Assembly (NCBI GenBank): GCA_965204295.1
Contig: OZ241973.1
Coordinates: 1,426,001 to 1,490,000, forward strand
Direction: 5' to 3'
Source: JAWKWH01 sp965204295
GTDB lineage: Bacteria; Pseudomonadota; Alphaproteobacteria; Rhizobiales; Rhizobiaceae
Length of the DNA stretch: 64,000 nucleotides
The notes beneath the pieces are model-generated. The model was not told the origin of the DNA and did no database searches. It was given only the letters and a program-made list of their open reading frames with translations. Position numbers and translations under genes: made by a program. This document shows, piece after piece, positions 1 to 7,892 of the stretch; the stretch's first letter is position 1, and each line of letters starts with the position of its first letter.

Positions 1-174
1 GGAAATGAAGACTTTTGCGCGTTCACAACGTCGATTTCGTCGATTTGGAGACATTTTCTTCGCTTTCGGGGGGAGTTTTTGCAATGGATGTTCCCGTTCG
101 GGGCGAAATTCGACACCAAAATTCGCGTTCGCGACCCTAGATACAGGGGAGCGAGACACGCCGGAGGAGCGAAG

Positions 175-1290
175 ATGTTTGTCGAGGCAATTCCGGCCGG
201 GCCGCCGGTCGAACCGTTTGATTCAAGCCTTGTAGTCGAAGATATCACCGCATCGGCGGCCATGCTTCGGGGATATGACGGGCATGAAAAGGTCTTCCTC
301 GGTCGCGACGACAACCGCGGGCTGACCGCCATCATCGCAATCCACGACACGACGCTCGGCCCCGCTCTTGGCGGGGCCCGCATCTGGATGCACGACAGTT
401 TCGACGCGGCGGTCACCGACGCGCTCAGGCTGTCGCGGGGCATGACGTTCAAGGCGGCGATCGCCGGTCTTCCGCTGGGCGGCGGCAAGGCGGTGATTCG
501 CGCCGATGCGCGGCGCGACAAAACGCCGGAATTGTTCGACGCCTATGCCGAAATGCTCGGCCATGTGCGGAACACCTACATTACCGCCGAGGATGTGGGC
601 ATGACGCTGGCCGACGCCGACTATTTGCACGCGCGCGCCCCCAACGTCGCCGGCACGACCGTCGGCGGGAGCGGCAACCCCTCGCGCCTCACCGCCGAGG
701 GTGTATATCTAGGCATCGGGGCCGCCCTGAACCACACATTCGGCTCTTCGGATCTGCAAGGCCGCGAGGTCGCAATTCAGGGCCTTGGATCGGTCGGCCG
801 GGCGCTGGCGGAAATGCTGGCCGACGCCGGCGCCGGTCTGGTCGTGGCCGATATCGACGAAACCCGGTGCATGGAAGCGAAAGACGCCTTCGGCGCCAGG
901 ATTGTTTCACCTGAAACCGTCCTGTTCGCCGATGTCGATGTGCTGGCGCCCTGTGCGCTCGGGGGCGTGATATCTCGGCGAACGATTCCTGGCCTGAAGG
1001 CGGACGTCATCGCCGGTTCGTCCAACAACCAGCTTCTGCGCCACGAGGACGCCATCGACCTGAAAGACCGCGGCATTCTTTATGCGCCGGACTATGTCAT
1101 CAACGCCGGTGGTCTGATCAATGTCGCGGCCGAAATCGCGCCGGGCGGCTATGACAAGGAGGACGTGACGGCCCGGATCGCGGAGATTCCCAAAACCCTG
1201 GCGACCATATTCGAGCGCGCGGACGAGGAAAACCGGCCGACCAACGAAATTGCGCTGTCGATGGCCAAAGCGCGTATGGAAACGGAATGA
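175..1290 (+). CDS. Glu/Leu/Phe/Val dehydrogenase (leucine dehydrogenase-like)
   Basis: 371-residue NAD-dependent amino-acid dehydrogenase, expected to deaminate a branched-chain or aromatic amino acid to its 2-oxoacid in the cytoplasm. The N-terminal catalytic domain carries GMTFKAAIAGLPLGGGKAVI with the two expected lysines near residues 93 and 105. The C-terminal Rossmann domain has GLGSVGRALAEM, and the tail has APDYVINAGGLINVA. Length matches leucine dehydrogenases (about 360). The ATG at 175 was chosen because GGAGGAG lies just upstream; an in-frame extension to 79 lacks family similarity. Which amino acid is used cannot be told from sequence. It is followed by a 309-base gap and an AT-rich orphan gene, so it is probably a single-gene unit. 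Confidence 0.85.
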   Translation: MFVEAIPAGPPVEPFDSSLVVEDITASAAMLRGYDGHEKVFLGRDDNRGLTAIIAIHDTTLGPALGGARIWMHDSFDAAVTDALRLSRGMTFKAAIAGLPLGGGKAVIRADARRDKTPELFDAYAEMLGHVRNTYITAEDVGMTLADADYLHARAPNVAGTTVGGSGNPSRLTAEGVYLGIGAALNHTFGSSDLQGREVAIQGLGSVGRALAEMLADAGAGLVVADIDETRCMEAKDAFGARIVSPETVLFADVDVLAPCALGGVISRRTIPGLKADVIAGSSNNQLLRHEDAIDLKDRGILYAPDYVINAGGLINVAAEIAPGGYDKEDVTARIAEIPKTLATIFERADEENRPTNEIALSMAKARMETE

Positions 1291-1599
1291 CCAGGCGGTT
1301 GGTCCGCTGCCCCGCCGGTTGATTTGCTCGCGCCTCCGCCCGTCGTTTTCAGCGCGTCGGCGGAACCGAGGCTCATATCCGCAACAAGGCGTCGGCGCGA
1401 TACCGGGCGACTCCGGCCTGTCCGCCTCCGTCGATAACCACACTCTTTCGCCACGCGATGGGAATTTTGGCGCGATCTCACCACGACCCGCCGCGCTGTC
1501 CGTTTGTGCAAAAGGCTCTTGACGGTTTGGGTTGGGTTTATATGATTGCGTTGAGCGGTGCGTCGCCATAGCGGTTTTTTGGAGGATGTGGAAAGAGCT
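1291..1599. other. Intergenic gap, no gene seen
   Basis: 309 bases between the amino-acid dehydrogenase and the AT-rich orphan. No conserved reading frame or RNA gene is recognisable. Base composition is still GC-rich up to roughly 1500 and then falls towards the orphan gene, so a composition boundary lies near 1520-1600. Confidence 0.5.
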
Positions 1600-2529
1600 A
1601 TGAGAAAAATCGTGTTGCTATTGAGTGCGATCGCCTTTTTCGTTTTTGCGACGAGCCCTGGTTTTGGGACAAGGTATAAATCTGGTAGTTTTGGATGTGG
1701 TGATTTTGAGGATACCGAAAGACAGTATCAAGAACAATTAAATGATCCTGATCCTTCTGTGAATGTGACCTTAGTTTATGCTCTCTGTCTCTTATTAAAA
1801 GGTGAAGTGACTAAAAATCAATATGATGTTTCCAAGGGAATGTTGATTTTACATAGTTTAGCTGACCAACACAGCAATATTGTAGCTAATTATTGGATAG
1901 CAAGATACCATTCTTCAGGAGGGGATTTCAAAAGTCTAGCTGACAGGAATTTGGATTTAGCCGCCCATTATTATTCCAGAACACTGGCTATCATAAAGAC
2001 TTATAATAGCTACCCTCCTCTTGATTACTTTCTGTGGGAGGCAAATCATAATATAGAGATGACATCTTATTATAATTTACCTCTTGTTTATTTAGCCATG
2101 TTTTATCGAGGGGTTTCTGGTGACTACCGAGTGAGGTTGCTTAACTCTCCCAGTTATGAAGGAGATCGTGACTTAGAAACTTATCCTGAATACAGAGATA
2201 ACACTATGGGTTATATTAATTTAGCAATAGAGCATGCGGGGAATTGTAAAAACCTTCCTCTCAAGAGACATTTTGAAAAGCCTGCTTCTCCTTATTTTAT
2301 AAAGGTTTGTGCTATGTATGAGGAGAAAGCCAAGCTTTTAAAATCAGCTTATATGAAAAGTCAGCTTATTTTAAATCAGGACAGGTGTAAGGATATAGGA
2401 TCTGATGAAATAACTTCTACCTATTGTCCTGAAAATGAGGAAGCAGTACAAAATATTATCGATACTTATAATTCTATATTTGTAGAAATTAAGGAAATAC
2501 TCCACCCTATTCGTGATAGTCTTATATAA
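1600..2529 (+). CDS. AT-rich secreted orphan protein
   Basis: 309 residues, function not recognised. It starts with a signal peptide: basic MRKIV, then a hydrophobic stretch LLLSAIAFFVFA, with a likely cleavage after the SPGFG region, so it is probably periplasmic or secreted. The mature part is rich in Tyr, Asn, Leu and Cys (cysteines in SGFGC/CGDFEDTE, ALCLLL, AGNCKN, KVCAMYE, DRCKD, TYCPEN) and is predominantly helical in appearance, perhaps TPR/Sel1-like, but no repeat is clear. The ATG at 1600 is preceded by GGAGG at 1581. GC is about 35-40 percent in sampled lines against about 60 percent around it, with many TTA, AAT and AGA codons, a strong sign of recent acquisition. No related neighbour helps assign a role. 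Confidence 0.75.
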   Translation: MRKIVLLLSAIAFFVFATSPGFGTRYKSGSFGCGDFEDTERQYQEQLNDPDPSVNVTLVYALCLLLKGEVTKNQYDVSKGMLILHSLADQHSNIVANYWIARYHSSGGDFKSLADRNLDLAAHYYSRTLAIIKTYNSYPPLDYFLWEANHNIEMTSYYNLPLVYLAMFYRGVSGDYRVRLLNSPSYEGDRDLETYPEYRDNTMGYINLAIEHAGNCKNLPLKRHFEKPASPYFIKVCAMYEEKAKLLKSAYMKSQLILNQDRCKDIGSDEITSTYCPENEEAVQNIIDTYNSIFVEIKEILHPIRDSLI

Positions 2530-2814
2530 TATTTTAATTAAGAGTCTCTTTCCTCTTGCCTCAACATGGAGCGGGTTAAAAGGAGGCGTTTGACCTCGCG
2601 CCTTTGACGGGAGGCGGCGCCTCGACGGGATTCATGGAAACCTCGGCGCAGGTGTTCAACTGCTTCGTGATCGGCGCGATTAATGTGAAATTGCGCAAAT
2701 CAGCGGCTTGTCGCGACAAGCCTCCCTTAGCGAGGATGCGTCGAAAGCGCTCGGACGGCCGCATTTTGTCCCGACCCCGCACGAACTGACCGCCGGAGCG
2801 GGCATGGAGCAAAG
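2530..2814 (+). other. Degenerate coding remnant, unidentified
   Basis: No intact gene. Two protein-like stretches in different frames can be read on the plus strand: one containing STGFMETSAQVFNCFVIGAI (about 2615-2685), and one running AQISGLSRQASLSEDASKA to a stop just before 2815. They look like the end of a gene that was frameshifted, upstream of the broken hydroxyacid dehydrogenase. I do not recognise the family. Only the codon-like composition supports coding ancestry. Confidence 0.3.
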
Positions 2815-3797
2815 GTGAAGGTTCACATCCTCGACGACTGGTTCGACACACTCAAAACGCTGCCCTGTTTTGATTTGTTGAAGGATCATGACGTACCGTC
2901 CGGATCGCCCACGAGCCCGACCCGCAACGTCTTTCCGACCGGATAGGACAAGCGGAAGCGCCGGTTCTCTTTCGCGAGAGAACAAGGATTGGAGCCGATC
3001 TTCTCGAGCGTTTGCCCAAACTGAAACTGATTTCGCAGCGCAGTGTCTATCCGCATGTGGATGTGGATGCCTGCAATCGCCATGGTGTCCTGCTTTGCTC
3101 CAACATGCATGCGGACACGCCCTCCTATGCCGCAGCCGAACTGACGCTTGCACTGCTGCTGGCGAATTTCCGCCAGATCCCCGAACAGGCGGCCTCGGTC
3201 CATACGGGCAATTGGCAAATGGGGGTCGGGCGCACACTGCGCGGCCGCACTCTGGGCCTCTACGGCTACGGCCGCATCGCGAAGGCCGTGGCCGGTTACG
3301 CCGTCGCCATCGGCATGAAGGTGCAATGGTGGGCCTCGGAAAGCGGGCGCTCCCGCGCTGTTGCCGACGGTGCGAAGGTGTGTGCAGGCCTGGAGGAATT
3401 TTTCTCGACAAGCGATATCGTCAGTCTTCACGTCCGGCTGAAAACGGAAACGAAAGGGATCATCACCGCAAAAGATCTGGCTGCAATGGGCCCGCGAACT
3501 CTGTTGGTGAACACTTCGCGCGCCGGTCTGATTGAGTCCGGAGCATTGGAGGAAGAGATCGCCCAAGGAAGGATTTTCGCCGCTGTTGATGTCTTTGAAG
3601 AGGAATCGCTGCGCGACACATCCCATCCGCTTCTGCGGCATCCCAGCGTCCTGCCGACCCCCCATATCGGCTATGTCACCGAGGACGAATTCGATCTTCG
3701 ATTCACCGACATATTCGAGCAGGTAAACGCTTTTGCCGCAGGGGCGCCCATCAACATGATCAATCCGGAAGCCTTCGGGCGGGGACCGGCGGCTTGA
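2815..3797 (+). pseudogene. D-2-hydroxyacid dehydrogenase, frameshifted
   Basis: NAD-dependent D-2-hydroxyacid dehydrogenase (2-hacid_dh family) split by one frameshift. A GTG at 2815 begins VKVHILDDWFDTLKTLPCFD and runs into TAG at 2944. The continuation VRIAHEPDPQRLSDRIGQAE is read one frame lower and joins the long frame to 3797. The shift corresponds to loss of one base near 2893-2900 (about codon 27). Downstream everything looks intact: Rossmann motif LYGYGRIAKAV, the catalytic region VNTSRAGLIESGALEEEI with Arg, AVDVFEE, and the C-terminal catalytic His in LPTPHIGY. A TTG at 3012 could start a shortened protein lacking part of the substrate domain, which would probably be inactive. It lies 28 bases before a broken flavoprotein gene, suggesting a decaying operon. 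Confidence 0.8.
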
Positions 3798-3825
3798 CAC
3801 GAGAACGTTCGAGAGGAACGGCTAA

Positions 3826-4845
3826 ATGGCCAGGAAGGTAATCGGCGCCGGATCGGGTAATGCCGCACTCTGCGCGGGCATCGCGGCGCTGGAAGCCGGT
3901 GCGGATGTATTGATGCTTGAAAAGGCCGGCCCGGAACTGGCTGGCGGCAACACCAAATACACCGCCGGCGCAATGCGGTTTTGCTATGGCGGCAAGGACG
4001 ACCTCATGCCGCTGCTCGTCAATCCGGACGACAAACGTTTGCCGCGATGCGACTTCGGCGCTTATGAAGAGGCCACCTTCGCGAACGATTTGTTGACATT
4101 CAACGAAGCGCGCCCGCTCTCGGACGAACAAGAGGCGCTGGTTTCAAAATCCTACGAGACGATTCGCTGGTTCGCTGATCACGGCGTAAAATACGAGCCA
4201 ATCTACGCCCGGAAGAGCTTTGAGAAGGACGGCCGGTTCGTATTCTGGGGCGGACTGACCCTTGCCCCCGCCAATGAGGGCGTCGGCCTGTTCGACATGG
4301 AACTCGCGGCCTTCCTGCGGCTCGGAGGCTACATCCGCTACAATGCCCCGTCACCGATTTGATTGTCAAAAGCGACCGAGTCACCGGTGTTCGCGTCAAT
4401 GCCGAACGGTGGGAGGCCGATGCAGTGGTTCTCGCCTGCGGTGGACTTGAGTCAAACGAGACCATGCGTGCCGAACTCATCGGCAGGAACTGGTCTGTGG
4501 CGAAGGTGCGGGGCAAGCCGCACAATACCGGAGACGGGTTGAATATGGCTTGGGCGGCCGGTGCGGCCCGGCACGGTGCATTTCAGGGCTGCCACGCCAC
4601 GCCCATGGACCTGCACATGAAGGATTATGGCAATCTTAATCTGCTGCATGCGCAGCGGAAAAACTATCGCAAAATATGCTACTTCCTTGGTGTGATGCTG
4701 AATGCGGACAGCGAGCGCTTCGTCGATGAAGGCATCGATTTCCGCAACTACACCTATGCCCAGTTCGGCCACGCGGTCCTGGAACAACCGGGGCACTTTG
4801 CGCGGATTGAAGGTGGACGACACCGGGCGCGGCCCCCACGCCTGC
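3826..4845 (+). pseudogene. FAD-dependent tricarballylate dehydrogenase-like, broken
   Basis: Flavoprotein of the FAD_binding_2/TcuA type. The start is MARKVIGAGSGNAALCAGIA (dinucleotide fold), followed by GGNTKYTAGAMRFCYGG. At about 4347 a one-base loss switches frame: ...GGYIRYNAP continues as VTDLIVKSDRVTGVRV in the next frame, and that frame contains NTGDGLNMAWAAGAARHG and GCHATPMD. Near 4800 the text GHAVLEQPGHFA is followed, in a third frame, by LRGLKVDDTGR, which resembles a motif normally found about 150 residues later, so an internal deletion is inferred. The C-terminal FAD-binding end is absent. The gene cannot encode a working enzyme. Family assignment is from motif recognition; the exact substrate (tricarballylate) is uncertain. 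Confidence 0.7.
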
Positions 4846-4846
4846 G

Positions 4847-5122
4847 ATGATGGCTTCGAGCGCGACCGGGCTGGTGGTGCGCGAAGGTCAACGGCATCTT
4901 GCGCAATGGTGCCTTCAACCGATTGCCGCGCTGATCGGTGAGGAAGCGACCGACAAGCTGGGCGAACCGGTGGCGCTGGACGTGATGCGCCCCTTGCAGG
5001 CTTACGACGCCGGCGGACGGGCGCGGGCCTTGTCCGGCATCGTTGCGGCGCTGGCGGAAGCCAAGGCCGCCGGGATCGATCCTGGGCGCGCGCTCGAACT
5101 TGTGGCGCTGGCCGATGACTGA
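4847..5122 (+). pseudogene. Possible phage portal protein C-terminal fragment
   Basis: Open frame of about 91 codons whose sequence (TGLVVREGQRHLAQWCLQPI, then KLGEPVALDVMRPLQAYDAG, then a helical Ala-rich end) resembles my recollection of C-terminal ends of HK97-type phage portal proteins. The frame is open for about ten codons upstream of 4847 but then runs into the broken flavoprotein gene, so the N-terminal bulk of the protein is missing. It overlaps the next small gene by ATGACTGA, a tight coupling typical of phage or operon genes. A tRNA-Gln, a common integration target, lies 420 bases downstream. The family call is weak; the fragmentary nature is clearer. Confidence 0.35.
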
Positions 5123-5402
5123 ACGCGCCCCGCCGAAGCTGAATGCCCGAATTGTCGATCTGGCGATTCTAGCGCCGCCGATCAACCGGCGCGACGGGGG
5201 GCGCGAACTGGCGCTGTTCACGCTGCTATGCGCGCCGCTGCGGGTGCGCGATTGCGTGCTGATAGCACGCAAGGGCAAGGCCGCTTACGACGTGAAGCCG
5301 CCTTCCGGCGATGTGAAAATCCAGGGCTGGGCGTCCGATCTGATAACCGGGCAGGCGGTGCGGGCATACCGGGAAGCCCTGGCGACATTGCCGCGCGGAT
5401 GA
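5115..5402 (+). CDS. Small hypothetical protein
   Basis: 95 residues beginning MTERAPPKLNARIVDLAIL. The ATG overlaps the stop of the preceding fragment, so it was probably translated as part of the same transcript. Composition is mixed alpha/beta with no signal peptide or membrane segment. I do not recognise the family. Because its neighbour is a truncated gene, it may be a passenger left from a mobile element. Confidence 0.45.
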   Translation: MTERAPPKLNARIVDLAILAPPINRRDGGRELALFTLLCAPLRVRDCVLIARKGKAAYDVKPPSGDVKIQGWASDLITGQAVRAYREALATLPRG

Positions 5403-5540
5403 CGCCTGCAAGGGGCGCGATGAAAAAACCGTGTCCGTAGCGCGCGCACAACGCACACAAATGCGCACACAAACAGATTTTCGCCTTGCCTTGCATCGGC
5501 GGGTTTCCCATTAAATCATTGATAATGAATGGAAATTTTA

Positions 5541-5614
5541 TGGCTGGGGAACCTGGATTCGAACCAGGACTAACGGAGTCAGAGTCCGTGGGTCTACCGT
5601 TAACCTATTCCCCA
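5541..5614 (-). tRNA. tRNA-Gln(CTG)
   Basis: On the minus strand the acceptor arm TGGGGAA (5608-5614) pairs with TTCCCCA (5545-5551), followed by discriminator G and an encoded CCA (5541-5543). The T arm contains GGTTCGAATCC. The anticodon stem ACGGA/TCCGT encloses loop CTCTGAC, giving anticodon CTG (glutamine, codon CAG). 74 bases with CCA. Confidence 0.95.
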
Positions 5615-5644
5615 ACAGCGCAAGTCAGGATTGCCTGATGGCGG

Positions 5645-5674
5645 TTCATAACCGACCTCGCCAAAAATAGTCAA
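5645..5674 (-). promoter_or_regulatory. Promoter for tRNA-Gln
   Basis: Reading the minus strand, a -35 TTGACT (5669-5674) and a -10 TATGAA (5645-5650) are separated by 18 bases and sit about 30 bases upstream of the mature tRNA 5' end. Good match to a housekeeping sigma-70 promoter. Confidence 0.55.
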
Positions 5675-5731
5675 GTCGGCGGCCATTTGCAAATTCCACC
5701 AGATACCGCCACCGTGCGAAAAAATCCGCGC

Positions 5732-5760
5732 TTGGGAAATCGGCCTGCCGCTGCTACACT
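5732..5760 (+). promoter_or_regulatory. Candidate promoter for ppx-rlmE
   Basis: TTGGGA (5732-5737) and TACACT (5755-5760) are separated by 17 bases, about 75 bases upstream of the ppx start. Moderate sigma-70 match; inferred only from sequence. Confidence 0.35.
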
Positions 5761-5835
5761 CGATCCAACGCAAATATGAGGACAAGCGTCCCCGACGCCT
5801 GATCGAATGGGCGACGCGGCGCAGAGGAAACAGCC

Positions 5836-7194
5836 TTGAAAGACCCCGATGCCGGCGGAAATATTCCGCTGCCGGGGGTGCCGACAGGCGAAACGGACGA
5901 CCGGAGTCCGTTTTCGCAGCGTGGCCGCGAAACTGTCGCCGGCACGCGGCGGCGGTCCGACGGAGGGCCGGCGCATGACGGCAACCCCGGAGGACAAAAA
6001 CATTCGAAGAAGAGACGCAAGCGTAAGCGCGGACGCAAGGTCTACGCACGCGAAGGCCAGTTTCCCCAGACCGGCAAGCCCGATGGCGATAAAAGCGCGG
6101 AAACTCTGCCCCGCCACGTTTCGGGGATTTCCAATCGAAATCGGCGGCCGTCCCGATATCATCACCACAAGCCTTCCGGAACCTACGCCGCGCTTGATCT
6201 GGGGACGAACAACTGTCGCTTGCTGGTGGCCGTCCCGACAAGGCCGGGGCAATTCCGCGTCATTGACGCATTTTCCCGCATCGTCAGGCTCGGAGAAGGT
6301 CTTGCCGCCAATGGCCGTCTCGGCGACGACGCAATGGACCGCTCGATTGAAGCGCTGAAAATCTGCGCCTCGAAGATCGCGGCAAGGCCGGGCGGACGAA
6401 GCCGGCTGATTGCGACCGAAGCGTGCCGCTCGGCCGGCAACGGCGCCGAATTCTTGCAACGCGTGCGTGAAGAGACAGGACTGGAACTCGAAATCGTCAA
6501 TCGCGAAACCGAAGCGCGTCTGGCCGTCTCGGGCTGCGCATCCTTGATCGAACGCGGCACAAAGGGCGTGGTTCTGTTCGATATCGGCGGCGGATCTTCC
6601 GAAATCGCGCTCATCGATCTTTCGCGCCGTCGCACGCCGCGTCTCACGCGCCATATCGTGGCTTGGACATCCCTTCCGGTGGGAGTCGTCTCCCTCGCGG
6701 AACGGTTTGGCGGACGGCATGTCACGCGTGAGGCCTTCACAGCGATGGTCTCCGCGGTTTCCGAGATGATTGAGCAGTTCACGCATCGCGATTGTCTGGG
6801 ACAGATTGCGGCGGGACCAGACTTTCACTTGCTCGGCACATCGGGAACGGTGACGACACTGGCCGGCATTCATCTGGGGTTGGAGCGGTATGACCGGCGC
6901 CAAGTCGACGGTCTGTGGATGACGAGAACCGAAACCGACGCAATTGTCGAAAAACTGATGGGCTGGAGTTTCGAACAACGCAAGGCCAATGCCTGCATCG
7001 GCGCCGACCGGGCAGATCTTGTGCTCGCCGGGTGCGCGATTTTGGAGGCGATCCGCCAGGCGTGGCCGGCCGAGCGGCTGCGCGTCGCCGACCGCGCGCT
7101 GCGCGAAGGGATTCTCACCGAAATGATGGCCTCAGACGGGGTCTGGCGGAGAAAACGGCGGCCCTTCCGGCATACGGGCAGGCCGAACTCATGA
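5836..7194 (+). CDS. ppx: Ppx/GppA family exopolyphosphatase
   Basis: 452 residues. The phosphatase domain (actin-like ASKHA fold) starts near residue 116 with TYAALDLGTNNCRLLVA, followed by the second phosphate-binding motif VVLFDIGGGSSEIAL and LLGTSGTVTTLAG. It should hydrolyse inorganic polyphosphate or pppGpp in the cytoplasm. The first about 115 residues are low-complexity and basic (SKKRRKRKRGRKVY), an extension of the kind I recall in rhizobial homologues. The start is a TTG at 5836 after AGAGGAAA; a later start within the extension cannot be excluded. The stop overlaps the rlmE ATG (ATGA), so the two are co-translated. Confidence 0.85.
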   Translation: MKDPDAGGNIPLPGVPTGETDDRSPFSQRGRETVAGTRRRSDGGPAHDGNPGGQKHSKKRRKRKRGRKVYAREGQFPQTGKPDGDKSAETLPRHVSGISNRNRRPSRYHHHKPSGTYAALDLGTNNCRLLVAVPTRPGQFRVIDAFSRIVRLGEGLAANGRLGDDAMDRSIEALKICASKIAARPGGRSRLIATEACRSAGNGAEFLQRVREETGLELEIVNRETEARLAVSGCASLIERGTKGVVLFDIGGGSSEIALIDLSRRRTPRLTRHIVAWTSLPVGVVSLAERFGGRHVTREAFTAMVSAVSEMIEQFTHRDCLGQIAAGPDFHLLGTSGTVTTLAGIHLGLERYDRRQVDGLWMTRTETDAIVEKLMGWSFEQRKANACIGADRADLVLAGCAILEAIRQAWPAERLRVADRALREGILTEMMASDGVWRRKRRPFRHTGRPNS

Positions 7195-7892
7195 AAAAAC
7201 AAACAAGGCGCGGTTCCGGAACGCGCGAACTGAAAACACGCATAAAGAAGAAAAGCGGCCTGAAGGCCTCTTCCCGGCGCTGGCTTGAGCGGCACATGAA
7301 TGATCCCTACGTTCACCGGGCGAAAGCGGAAGGATATCGGTCGCGCTCCGCCTTCAAACTGATCGAGATCGATGACAAACACAATATCCTGACGCCCGGC
7401 GCGAAGGTCGTTGATCTGGGTTCGGCGCCGGGTGGCTGGTGCCAGGTCAGCGTGGCGCGCACCGGGTCGGAGGATACCGGGCCGGGCGTGGTCGCCATCG
7501 ACTGTCTGGAGATGGATCCGGTGCCGGGGACCACGTTTTTGCAAATGGATTTTCTTGACGACGACGCGCCCGACAAGTTGATCGAAGCGCTGGGCGGCAG
7601 GCCCGACATCGTGCTCTCCGACATGGCGGCGCCAACCACGGGACATCGCCGGACGGACTATTTGCGCACCATGCATCTGTGCGAAATCGCGGCCGATTTC
7701 GCGGTTTCGGCGCTCAGGCCGGGCGGACATTTCCTCACCAAGACATTTCAGGGCGGCGCGGGCGCCGGACTGCTCTCGGTTCTGAAAAGGAACTTCGTCG
7801 CCATCCATCATATCAAACCGCCGGCGAGCCGGGGTGAATCGGCGGAGCTTTATCTGCTGGCAAAGGGGATCAAGGGGCCGGAGGACGGCTGA
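7191..7892 (+). CDS. rlmE: 23S rRNA (uridine-2'-O)-methyltransferase RlmE
   Basis: 233-residue FtsJ/RrmJ-type enzyme that methylates the 2'-hydroxyl of a conserved uridine in the A loop of 23S rRNA during late 50S assembly. The SAM-binding motif is VVDLGSAPGGWCQV. The K-D-K-E catalytic set is suggested by RSAFKLIEID, VLSDMAAPTTGH, FLTKTFQG and SRGESAELYL. A basic N-terminal tail of about 30 residues precedes the fold. Start overlaps the ppx stop. Its last 23 bases overlap the 3' end of the convergent MFS gene. Confidence 0.92.
   Translation: MKKQTRRGSGTRELKTRIKKKSGLKASSRRWLERHMNDPYVHRAKAEGYRSRSAFKLIEIDDKHNILTPGAKVVDLGSAPGGWCQVSVARTGSEDTGPGVVAIDCLEMDPVPGTTFLQMDFLDDDAPDKLIEALGGRPDIVLSDMAAPTTGHRRTDYLRTMHLCEIAADFAVSALRPGGHFLTKTFQGGAGAGLLSVLKRNFVAIHHIKPPASRGESAELYLLAKGIKGPEDG

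Noticed and set aside
3012..3797. Intact 261-residue dehydrogenase starting at TTG 3012
   Set aside because: Readable N-terminal codons upstream in shifted frames show that this is the remainder of a frameshifted gene, not a natural short form.
5671..6978. Long open frame on the minus strand opposite ppx
   Set aside because: Shadow of the ppx gene: no family motifs, Arg/Cys-rich composition typical of an antisense frame in GC-rich DNA, while the plus strand encodes a clear Ppx domain.
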